Part shown: in pieces, positions 49,679-56,779 of the stretch
Layout of the letters: each line of letters opens with the position of its first letter
Position numbering within the stretch: the stretch's first letter is position 1
NCBI GenBank assembly: GCA_964468475.1
Contig: CAYXUL010000009.1
Span: forward strand, 1 to 64,000
From: JBECKX01 sp964468475
GTDB lineage: Bacteria > Zixibacteria > MSB-5A5 > CAIYYT01
Direction of reading: 5' to 3'
DNA length: 64,000 bases
Position numbers and translations under genes: made by a program
The notes under the pieces: generated by a model
The model's input: the letters and a program-made list of their open reading frames with translations, nothing else
Databases searched by the model: none
Told to the model about the DNA's origin: nothing

Positions 49679-51904
49679 CTATGGCAGCGGCTCGCGACGC
49701 ACTGCGGCGAACTGTAGCCTGCGCCTGCGAATGAACGATATGAACGTTCCTCCACAAACCATCAGAACGCCCAACCACACGAGGTTGATAAGCGGTTTCT
49801 TGGAGACCTCAAGCACCAGCAGATCCAGGACATCGGTGCCCGGTACACCTGAGAGCTGAAGCATCACGGAGCCCGTCTCTGCCCTGACATCCTTCAGGGT
49901 GATTGTGCCGTCACCGTTTGGCATCTTTGCTTCAAGGTACTTCTTGCCACTTGGCGTAAAAGCCAGATATGGCGTGACTTCATGCGTTTCCTTGCCGTCG
50001 CTGACTTCCAGCACCGCACCGACCTTCATATCCTCCTGTTCGGAATGGTCGCCCATATCGAAGTCGGCGAATTTGATCTCGTAGTCACCCACTTTCTTCT
50101 CTTCACCACGAGCCAGGGTGACCTTGTTTCCGTCACCAATCGTCTGCTGATTTTGCGGTGAGAGATAGAGGTCGTAGAGCAAATACTTGCGAATATATGG
50201 CTTGCGCATCATTCCCTGATTTTCCTTGGCGATAAAAAGCTTGGGGTCGGCAGCGAACTTGGTGTGGCCATCCTGAACTTCAAGCATTACTGAGTTATTC
50301 TTGTTCATGATGTCGCCCTGCATGCCTTTGTAGGCAATCTGGTACTGGAACGACTTCGTCGGCGCCTGCCCGGAGTAGAGGTTCACTTTCTCGCTCTGTG
50401 AAAATGCTGACGAGACGACAATACCCACCATCATTACACCAAAGCCCATGTGAGTTATAAAACCACCCACGCGCAAACCGACCTTGCCGGGTTGCAGGAA
50501 GATCACCGAGAGATTTCCAAAGAGGGCGAAGCAGGCCATGAAAATCATGAGCAGATACATGATCTGCGTTACGCCAAAGTAGAGCGCGCCGATCGTGCAG
50601 ATGGCAGCGAGTCCCATCGCCGGGCTCAATCGCTTCAACATCGTGCGCAGCGACTTATCTTTACTCACAAGGAACGGTGACACTGCTGCCAGCAATGCCA
50701 GCACTACTGCCATCGGCAATGCCGTAGCGTTATAGAATGCCGTCGAGACATTTGCCGGTTCTCCGAAGAGGCGAGTCAACAACGGCGCGGAGGTACCGAC
50801 CAGCGTTACGATTGCAAGCAAGGCGAGGAAGAAGATCCCGACAGCAATCGCGAAATCGACCGAATACGGGTCCTTGATTCCAGCGCCGGTCTTGGCTGAG
50901 CGCGCGCGATATACCAGCAGTCCGACACCCAGAAGCAAGAAGAATGCCATGAAGAATATCAGGTGGCCGGAGATGCCGAGATCTGTGAAAGAATGCACCG
51001 AGAAATCTGCCAGCACTCCGGAACGCGTCAGGAACGTGCCATAGGTTACAAGCAGGAACGCCGACACCGCCAGCAAGAGATTCGAGCGACGAAATGCCCC
51101 GCGGCTGCGCTCGATCAGCAGGCCGTGCATGAGAGCGAGATTAACCAGCCACGGAATCAGTGAAGTATTCTCCACCGGGTCCCAGGCCCAATAGCCGCCC
51201 CAACCGAGAGTTTCGTAGGCCCAGTAGCCCCCGAGGAAAATCCCCGTACCGAGGAAAAATGATCCGAGCGCCGTCCAGGGTAAGGCATTCTTCACCCAGT
51301 CGGTGTAGTTGTTGCGCGCCAGCGCTGCCAGGGCGTAGGAAAAGGGCACGGCCAGCAACGAGAAACCGCTGAACACAATCGGCGGGTGAATCACCATCCA
51401 GTAATTTTGCAGTAACGGATTCAGGCCCTGCCCGTCCGGTGGTATCCCTCCCGGAAATTGTGCCATTGCCGCCGCCGGCCATTTCAGAAAAGGTGATCGC
51501 GCCACCAGCAACGTAAGAAAGAAGGAAATCACCAGCATGTAGAAGAACATTACAGCCGAGTGATTCTCCGTAACTTTGCGAAGCAGGAAGAAGCCGATGA
51601 TCGTGAGCAGGAATAACCACAGGGTAAACGAACCTACCTGCCCCGCCCACAATGTCGAGATCAGAAATCCTAACCCCAGATCCTTCGAGGAATAGTTGTA
51701 GACGTACTGCAGGGCAAAATTGTGGATGAGTATCTGCCTGAGGAAATAGGCAACCATAAGTATGGTCGCCGTCGCAAAGACGTAGTATGATTTACGCGCC
51801 AACCCAACCCACGAATCGCGCTTGAACAGGGTCATGCCGAATCCAATGAGGGATATCAGGGCTGTCACGCATGCTATAGCAAGTAGCGAATTTCCAATCG
51901 GCAC
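49679..51904 (-). CDS. ccmF: cytochrome c-type biogenesis protein CcmF
   Basis: CcmF is the large inner-membrane subunit that, with CcmH, attaches heme to apocytochrome c. The 741 residues are longer than the E. coli 647. About 15 transmembrane helices are visible, with the heme-handling WWD signature in TLGWGGYWAWDPVENTSLIP and conserved His in MVIHPPIVFSGFS and SVHSFTDLG. A large soluble periplasmic domain (about residues 600-700, with AFTPSGKKYLEAKMPNGDG) precedes the last helix. The GTG at 51904 has GAGGAG eight bases upstream within the ccmE end; a start at 51940 would overlap ccmE more and is not favoured. ccmH and ccmG do not follow. Confidence 0.93.
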   Translation of the reverse strand: MPIGNSLLAIACVTALISLIGFGMTLFKRDSWVGLARKSYYVFATATILMVAYFLRQILIHNFALQYVYNYSSKDLGLGFLISTLWAGQVGSFTLWLFLLTIIGFFLLRKVTENHSAVMFFYMLVISFFLTLLVARSPFLKWPAAAMAQFPGGIPPDGQGLNPLLQNYWMVIHPPIVFSGFSLLAVPFSYALAALARNNYTDWVKNALPWTALGSFFLGTGIFLGGYWAYETLGWGGYWAWDPVENTSLIPWLVNLALMHGLLIERSRGAFRRSNLLLAVSAFLLVTYGTFLTRSGVLADFSVHSFTDLGISGHLIFFMAFFLLLGVGLLVYRARSAKTGAGIKDPYSVDFAIAVGIFFLALLAIVTLVGTSAPLLTRLFGEPANVSTAFYNATALPMAVVLALLAAVSPFLVSKDKSLRTMLKRLSPAMGLAAICTIGALYFGVTQIMYLLMIFMACFALFGNLSVIFLQPGKVGLRVGGFITHMGFGVMMVGIVVSSAFSQSEKVNLYSGQAPTKSFQYQIAYKGMQGDIMNKNNSVMLEVQDGHTKFAADPKLFIAKENQGMMRKPYIRKYLLYDLYLSPQNQQTIGDGNKVTLARGEEKKVGDYEIKFADFDMGDHSEQEDMKVGAVLEVSDGKETHEVTPYLAFTPSGKKYLEAKMPNGDGTITLKDVRAETGSVMLQLSGVPGTDVLDLLVLEVSKKPLINLVWLGVLMVCGGTFISFIRRRRLQFAAVRREPLP

Positions 51905-51906
51905 AG

Positions 51907-52275
51907 TTAGATCTCCTCTCCCTGGTACTTCGAAGGACACTTAATCAGAAGCTGGTCCGCGACAAATTCCCCGTTTTCATATTTGCCCACGCAGACCGCG
52001 TGTGTCGCCTCCGAGAAGTTGCCCGGCATCGTTCCGGAGTAGCGGACGTTGACCTGGGTACCCTCCTCATCGGTTATCGGAAATACCAATAGTTGTTTAT
52101 CAGCGTCGTACTTTGCCTTATCGTGATCAATCTCACCCATTACCTGAACCTTCACTCCACGCTTCTGAGCCTCGGCCAATGAGACATACGAAGTCATGGA
52201 GCTTGTGAAGGATGTAAACGCCCAGGCGCCTACCGCCAGAATGACAACTGCCGCCAGGATTAGTTTAACCTTCAT
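51907..52275 (-). CDS. ccmE: cytochrome c maturation heme chaperone CcmE
   Basis: CcmE is a membrane-anchored periplasmic chaperone that binds heme covalently before handing it to CcmF. The 122 residues have an N-terminal anchor (LILAAVVILAVGAWAFTSFT), then an OB-fold beta barrel with VQVMGEIDHDKAKYDADKQL, VNVRYSGTMPGNF and CVGKYENGEFVADQLLIKCP. The family's heme ligand lies in an H-x-x-x-Y motif after this strand; here the end reads CPSKYQGEE, so the usual His is replaced by Cys (CxxxY), as described for some CcmE variants. The ATG overlaps the ccmD stop as ATGA. Confidence 0.92.
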   Translation of the reverse strand: MKVKLILAAVVILAVGAWAFTSFTSSMTSYVSLAEAQKRGVKVQVMGEIDHDKAKYDADKQLLVFPITDEEGTQVNVRYSGTMPGNFSEATHAVCVGKYENGEFVADQLLIKCPSKYQGEEI

Positions 52276-52385
52276 TTCATCTTCTCCAGGTCTTTGATCT
52301 TCTTATCCAATCGGAACAGAAACAGGAATATTCCTGCCCAGATAATCAGGTTCGTAAACAATACTGTATAGTTCGAAGTTTCCAT
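52272..52385 (-). CDS. ccmD: CcmD-like small membrane protein
   Basis: A 37-residue protein, METSNYTVLF followed by one transmembrane helix (TNLIIWAGIFLFLFRLD) and a basic coiled tail (KKIKDLEKMK). Size, topology (short periplasmic N-terminus, cytosolic Lys-rich helix) and position between ccmC and ccmE identify it as CcmD, which helps release holo-CcmE from the CcmABC complex. Its stop overlaps the ccmE start as ATGA, and it starts five bases after the ccmC stop. Confidence 0.85.
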   Translation of the reverse strand: METSNYTVLFTNLIIWAGIFLFLFRLDKKIKDLEKMK

Positions 52386-52389
52386 AATA

Positions 52390-53052
52390 CTACGACTCCG
52401 CATGCTCTAATTTTAAGCGATGTAGCTTAACACCGAGAAAATATATCCAGAAAAATATAACGGTAAAACAAAATAAGGATACAAAAAAGATCAATCTTAC
52501 CTCTAAACCCATGGTAAACTTCAAATTCTGATTGACCACAGAGTTGGTTGGGTGAAGCGAGGGCATGATTCGCGGCATGACGAAAATGAAGAACGGAACT
52601 GTCGGAAACGCGAAAATCGAATACACGGCTCCAAGAATTCCGCGTCGTTCCGGGTTCGGAATTGCCGCGCGCAAAGCGAGATAAGCTCCGTAAATGAGCA
52701 ATAATAAGAATATCGACAGCATCCGGGGCTCACTCCAGTTCCAGTAGACACCCCAGGTCACTTTTGCAAAAAGTGAACCGCTGATCGTTGCCAGCACACA
52801 GAACATCGTCCCGATTTCCGCTGCCCAAAGGGCGCGATAATCATCGAGTTCCCGCTTTGTGCGCAGGAATTTAATCGAGAATATCAGGCTTACCGCATAA
52901 GCGACCACGGTCAGCCAGGCCATCGGAATGTGGTAGTAGAAAATCCGCGAGGCTTGACCGATCTGCTGTTGCGGAGCAGGTGTTGAAAAACTGAACCAAA
53001 TTACTCCGGCTAGCAATAAGAATAATCCGAACTGAAGCGCTTTTCTGACCAT
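52390..53052 (-). CDS. ccmC: heme exporter/handling protein CcmC
   Basis: CcmC loads heme onto CcmE in the periplasmic face of the inner membrane. The protein has six transmembrane helices, the Trp-rich motif VTWGVYWNWSEPRM (a WWD-domain variant with Ser-Glu where Asp is common), and heme-ligand His candidates in YYHIPMAWLT and SLHPTNSVVNQ. ATG at 53052 gives 220 residues; a TTG at 53061 would overlap ccmB slightly more. It is part of ccmABCDEF, all closely spaced. Confidence 0.93.
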   Translation of the reverse strand: MVRKALQFGLFLLLAGVIWFSFSTPAPQQQIGQASRIFYYHIPMAWLTVVAYAVSLIFSIKFLRTKRELDDYRALWAAEIGTMFCVLATISGSLFAKVTWGVYWNWSEPRMLSIFLLLLIYGAYLALRAAIPNPERRGILGAVYSIFAFPTVPFFIFVMPRIMPSLHPTNSVVNQNLKFTMGLEVRLIFFVSLFCFTVIFFWIYFLGVKLHRLKLEHAES

Positions 53053-53057
53053 CGATG

Positions 53058-53741
53058 TCAACCATTCCAGACGAAGTCGAATAATACGACCGATATCGCT
53101 ATCATTATTACAGCGTAGGCAATTAATAGTTTAATATCATTTTCAGCGCCAATCCAGCCGTCACCCGACAGCACCGCATTGGTTCCGCCGATTGCGGCAA
53201 CCAGCAGCGGCAGTAGAATCGGAAAGGAGAGCACCGCAAAGAGCGCCCCGCGCACATTGGCCTTGGCCACGATCGCACCGATCAGAGTCGTTGCTCCCGC
53301 GAGGCCTATCGCTCCCAGCAGGATAACAACGACAAACGGCAACGGATCGGGCACGCTGACATCCATCAAAATAACGAACAACGGCGTCACCAGCAAGCAT
53401 AACAGCAGGAGAAGTATGATGTTGTAGACCAGCTTGCCGGTGTAAATCACGGAGGGCTTGGCGTACAACTTCAGCGTCTGCGCGGTTTTGGTATCCTCCT
53501 CCTTGATGAAGACCCCGGCCAGGGCGGACATTGAAGCGAAGAAGATAATGATCCAGTAGAGAGCGGCGAGAATGTCAACTTTCAGTGCGGCCTGCCGCAG
53601 CGAGAAACTCACCACCACCAGCGTCGTGAACGCAAACATGAAGAGTGCATTCAGCGAATACCTGGTGCGCAGTTCTGTCCTGATGTCCTTTACCAGGACC
53701 GCTGTAGCTTTATTCACCCAGCCGGATGACTTGCTCGACAC
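53058..53741 (-). CDS. ccmB: heme exporter membrane subunit CcmB
   Basis: CcmB is the membrane partner of the CcmA ATPase in the complex that releases heme-loaded CcmE. The 227 residues contain six transmembrane helices (for example ALYWIIIFFASMSALAGVFI and VYNIILLLLLCLLVTPLFVI) and the conserved KDIRTELRTRYSLNALFMF segment and EEDTKTAQTLKLYAKPSVIY loop. The GTG at 53741 overlaps the ccmA end by 32 bases; another GTG at 53717 is possible. Confidence 0.92.
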   Translation of the reverse strand: MSSKSSGWVNKATAVLVKDIRTELRTRYSLNALFMFAFTTLVVVSFSLRQAALKVDILAALYWIIIFFASMSALAGVFIKEEDTKTAQTLKLYAKPSVIYTGKLVYNIILLLLLCLLVTPLFVILMDVSVPDPLPFVVVILLGAIGLAGATTLIGAIVAKANVRGALFAVLSFPILLPLLVAAIGGTNAVLSGDGWIGAENDIKLLIAYAVIMIAISVVLFDFVWNG

Positions 53742-54333
53742 CCTTCAGGTCCTCCGCTTCATTAGTGGCCACGATCAGGATACTCTCTTTCTGCTGCTCG
53801 GCCATCACCGATTTCACTATTGCCTTGCCGGCCTCATCGAGGTTCGAGGTCGGCTCATCCAGGAGCAGCACTTTCGGGCTGGGCAGCAAAGCTACCGCAT
53901 ATTTGAGCCGTTGTTTCATGCCTGATGAATAACCGCCCACCAAGTCTTCGCCGCGTCCTGCCAGTCCTACCCGCGCCAGCATTTCGTCTGCTTGCTTTCG
54001 CGACCACTCGACGTCAGCCAACCGGGCGAAAAACTGCAGATTCTCGTAGCCGCTGAGCATCTCATACAGCGCCATCTCGGGCGCTACCATTTTCAAATAA
54101 TGGAAGTGGTTCTCCGGAGCGATCTCGTTTTCTGACTCTTTCAAGATGATTTTTCCACCCGTCGGTGATTCAATGCCTGCAAGCAACTTCATTAAAGTGG
54201 ACTTGCCGGAGCCATTGCGGCCGGTAACTCCCAGAGAGCCGGGCGCTGCCACCGAGAATGATAACCCTTTAATTACCTTAAGGTTACCGAACTCCTTGCG
54301 TAGTTCGGCGGCTTGAAGAGAAATCGTGCTCAC
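53710..54333 (-). CDS. ccmA: ABC transporter ATPase CcmA
   Basis: CcmA hydrolyses ATP to release holo-CcmE from CcmC. The 207 residues show Walker A VTGRNGSGKSTLMKLLAG, the ABC signature YSSGMKQRLKYA, Walker B VLLLDEPTSNLDEAG and the switch region with Thr-Asn (VATNEAED) in place of the usual His. Length matches the family. It heads ccmABCDEF. No promoter was clear in the 94 bases to lepB. Confidence 0.92.
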   Translation of the reverse strand: MSTISLQAAELRKEFGNLKVIKGLSFSVAAPGSLGVTGRNGSGKSTLMKLLAGIESPTGGKIILKESENEIAPENHFHYLKMVAPEMALYEMLSGYENLQFFARLADVEWSRKQADEMLARVGLAGRGEDLVGGYSSGMKQRLKYAVALLPSPKVLLLDEPTSNLDEAGKAIVKSVMAEQQKESILIVATNEAEDLKGVEQVIRLGE

Positions 54334-54427
54334 TCAGGTCCCTCACGTCGATCTTGCCTGACGAAAATAGACGAGAATCGAGAGTATGTCAACCTGAATT
54401 CGCGAATTTTTTCACAAAGTCCCGGGG

Positions 54428-55177
54428 TTACGATAAGACTTTTCCGAGGCGGTTCCAGCGTACGCGCTGGTGGAAATGAATGAAGTTGTACCACAAACTG
54501 GCCGGCCACGTCACGGGGTTGCTCCACTCCCATTTCGGAGCATCGGGATCCGGCGGCGGCCCCCATGACCAGTGGACTATCAGTGCCTCACCCAGGATAA
54601 ACCGGCGAGGCACCGTAGCCGAGACCCTCGGATTGACGCGATGCCAGTAGCGAGAATCATAGGAATCGTCGCGATTGTCACCCATCATGAAGAAATGCCC
54701 TTCGGGAACCTTGAACGGTCCGAAATCATCGCGTCGGGGATCAATATGGGGATCGGTAAACTTCGTATGAGGATAATTGTGAAACAGTTTGCCGTCGACG
54801 TACACCTTCTTGTCTTTGACCAGTACCGTCTGTCCCCCCACCGCAATACACCGCTTAACGTAGTTGGTGGTCGAATCGCCGGGCCACTTGAAAACGACGA
54901 TATCGCCCGGTCTCGGGTCGCGGAGCCCCGGGAGAGTGACGTCGATCAGAGGTACGTGAATACCATAGATAAACTTGTTGGCCAGCAGAAAGTCCCCTAC
55001 AAGGATCGTGTCTTCCATGGAGCCCGTCGGCACATTATAAGCTTCAATTACTGAATACTTGATCAGGAGCGCGAGAATCAAAGCGAGTCCCAACGACTTG
55101 ATAGTAGAAAAGGTCGAGTTAAGCGCCTTGTTTCGCTCTGGTGGGCGGCGTTTCTGTCGTGAAGTGGTCTTGGCCAT
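54428..55177 (-). CDS. lepB: signal peptidase I
   Basis: LepB removes signal peptides from exported proteins at the outer face of the inner membrane. The 249 residues have one N-terminal transmembrane helix (LGLALILALLIKYSVIEAY), the nucleophile Ser53 in VPTGSMEDTILVGD, the general base Lys108 in TTNYVKRCIAVGG, box D GDIVVFKWPGD, and box E FFMMGDNRDDSYDSRYW. The C-terminal 45 residues are rich in Trp and Pro (WSWGPPPDPDAPKWEW) and unusual. The ATG follows AGGAG with five-base spacing. It is divergent from the aminotransferase operon. Confidence 0.96.
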   Translation of the reverse strand: MAKTTSRQKRRPPERNKALNSTFSTIKSLGLALILALLIKYSVIEAYNVPTGSMEDTILVGDFLLANKFIYGIHVPLIDVTLPGLRDPRPGDIVVFKWPGDSTTNYVKRCIAVGGQTVLVKDKKVYVDGKLFHNYPHTKFTDPHIDPRRDDFGPFKVPEGHFFMMGDNRDDSYDSRYWHRVNPRVSATVPRRFILGEALIVHWSWGPPPDPDAPKWEWSNPVTWPASLWYNFIHFHQRVRWNRLGKVLS

Positions 55178-55417
55178 TAGAACTCCTAACTAAGCGATCC
55201 GCGAATTGAGCACGCTCCAACATCTGTACAACATTTGTATTCGGGAAAACAGGAAATATGATAAGCCTCAGCAAAAGAAATTAAAAGTGTATTCGTGCTG
55301 CACGTCCCACAGAAACGCGTGCTGGCGAATTCGCCGACGCCGGCAATCCCGGGAATTGCAGAGCGATGAGTCAACTTAGTCATCTCAGGTTTATAACGCA
55401 GCCACAACCTCCAGGTT

Positions 55418-55446
55418 TCAGAGTTCTATCAGAGTTCTCAGAGTTA
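55418..55446. repeat. three short direct repeats TCAGAGTT
   Basis: TCAGAGTTCT at 55418-55427 and 55429-55438, then TCAGAGTTA at 55438-55446; spacing of 11 and 9 bases is about one helical turn. They lie about 170 bases upstream of the promoter at 55612. They may be regulator sites or chance. Confidence 0.35.
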
Positions 55447-55611
55447 ACGCTGTTAGTATGGATTACGCAAGTGGAGGATAAAAAATACCAGCCTGTCGTC
55501 ACCCGGCGCTTTCCTCTTTCAGACAAGGACCCGCAAGGAGAGAGCTCATCGACAGGTAAACTGCTCTCGTGCGGCTGGCAGGCTACATTCAAGTCTGGTG
55601 CGTTACCGATC

Positions 55612-55638
55612 TTGACATAACCCCTTATTTTGTATAAT
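55612..55638 (+). promoter_or_regulatory. consensus sigma-70-type promoter of the aminotransferase-glycosyltransferase operon
   Basis: Perfect -35 TTGACA (55612-55617) and perfect -10 TATAAT (55633-55638) with a short 15-base spacer. The gene ATG at 55671 has GAGGAG at 55660-55665. Confidence 0.75.
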
Positions 55639-55670
55639 TTCGATGGTCAAATTGCCACTGAGGAGATTAC

Positions 55671-56768
55671 ATGCAAGTTCCTTTCCTTGATCTTAGAGCG
55701 CAATATCAAGCGCTTAAATCTGAAATAGATCCCGCCATTCAGCAGGTCTGTGCTGACGCCGCCTTCGTGCTGGGAAAGAACGTGTTCGAATTCGAGAAAG
55801 CCTTCGCTCTGTATTGTCAAACCGATGACGCTATCGCTGTAAATTCCGGAACGACAGCGCTGCATCTCGCGCTCCTGTCGCTCGGAATCGGCGTCGGCGA
55901 TGAAGTGATTACCGCAGCCAATACTTTCATAGCAACCTGTGAGGCAATCAGTTACACCGGCGCGCGAGTAGTATTGGTCGATTGCGATGACAAAACGTAC
56001 ACACTTGACCCCGATAAACTCGAGGCCGCTATCACGAATCGCACTAAGGCCATAATTCCCGTGCATCTTTATGGACAGCCAGCCGACATGGATCCGATCA
56101 TGGAAATCGCGAATAAGCACGGTATCCCGGTGATCGAGGACGCCGCCCAGGCACATGGCGCCGAGTACAAGGGAAAGCGTTGCGGCAGTATCGGCAAGAT
56201 CGGCTGTTTCTCCTTCTATCCCGGCAAGAATCTGGGCGCCTATGGCGAGGGTGGCGCCGTGACAACATCCGATCCCGAAGTTGCCGCGAAGATTCGTAAA
56301 TTGCGCGATCACGGGTCAGACCAGAAGTATTACCATGAGTTTGTCGGCTACAATTACCGTATGGAGGGAATTCAGGGGGCAGTGCTGGGAGTGAAACTGC
56401 AGCATCTCGATAACTGGAACGACTCCAGACGCAAGAACGCAGATCTCTACCGCAAGCATCTCGAGGGCGCCAATGTAGTTGTTCCCGTCGAAGGTGAAGG
56501 ACGTAAGCACATCTATCACCTCTTCGTGGTGCAGCACGCGAAACGTGATCAGCTGCTTGAACATCTCAAGAGCAAGGAGATCGGCGTCATTATCCACTAC
56601 CCGATTCCTGTACATCAACAAAAAGCGTATCAGCATCTCGGACTCAACCAGGGTGCGTTCCCGGTTACGGAGAGGCTCGCCAAGAGAATCCTGAGTCTGC
56701 CGATGTTTCCCGAATTGACGGAAGAACAAATTGAGTACACCGCCGAACAAATCAAGGCGTTCGGTTAA
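55671..56768 (+). CDS. DegT/DnrJ/EryC1-family PLP-dependent sugar aminotransferase
   Basis: A 365-residue aminotransferase that adds an amino group to a nucleotide-linked keto-sugar in the cytosol. The PLP Lys is near residue 186 in FSFYPGKNLGAYGEGGA; other family motifs are NSGTTALHLALLSLGIGVGD, PVHLYGQPADMDPI, VIEDAAQAHGAEYKGKRCG and VGYNYRMEGIQGAVLGVKL. The whole pattern, including the N-terminal VPFLDLRAQYQALKSEI, is closest to 3-aminotransferases such as QdtB/FdtB, WbpE and GnnB. Exact sugar is unknown. It opens an operon with a GT-C transferase and a GT2 glycosyltransferase and has a near-perfect promoter and ribosome site. Confidence 0.93.
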   Translation: MQVPFLDLRAQYQALKSEIDPAIQQVCADAAFVLGKNVFEFEKAFALYCQTDDAIAVNSGTTALHLALLSLGIGVGDEVITAANTFIATCEAISYTGARVVLVDCDDKTYTLDPDKLEAAITNRTKAIIPVHLYGQPADMDPIMEIANKHGIPVIEDAAQAHGAEYKGKRCGSIGKIGCFSFYPGKNLGAYGEGGAVTTSDPEVAAKIRKLRDHGSDQKYYHEFVGYNYRMEGIQGAVLGVKLQHLDNWNDSRRKNADLYRKHLEGANVVVPVEGEGRKHIYHLFVVQHAKRDQLLEHLKSKEIGVIIHYPIPVHQQKAYQHLGLNQGAFPVTERLAKRILSLPMFPELTEEQIEYTAEQIKAFG

Positions 56769-56779
56769 GGGGAAGTTGT

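Larger units (their letters stand above)
55178..55670. other. 493-base divergent intergenic region between lepB and the aminotransferase gene
   Basis: No convincing gene. It contains the plus-strand promoter at 55612-55638 and, at 55418-55446, two copies of TCAGAGTTCT 11 bases apart and a third partial copy (TCAGAGTTA). A Cys-rich minus-strand open frame (55186-55407) lacks a ribosome site and was not accepted. Confidence 0.6.

Noticed and set aside
55186..55407. Cys-rich 73-codon minus-strand open frame between lepB and the aminotransferase gene
   Set aside because: No ribosome-binding site, no domain, and it lies in the region expected to carry the lepB promoter.
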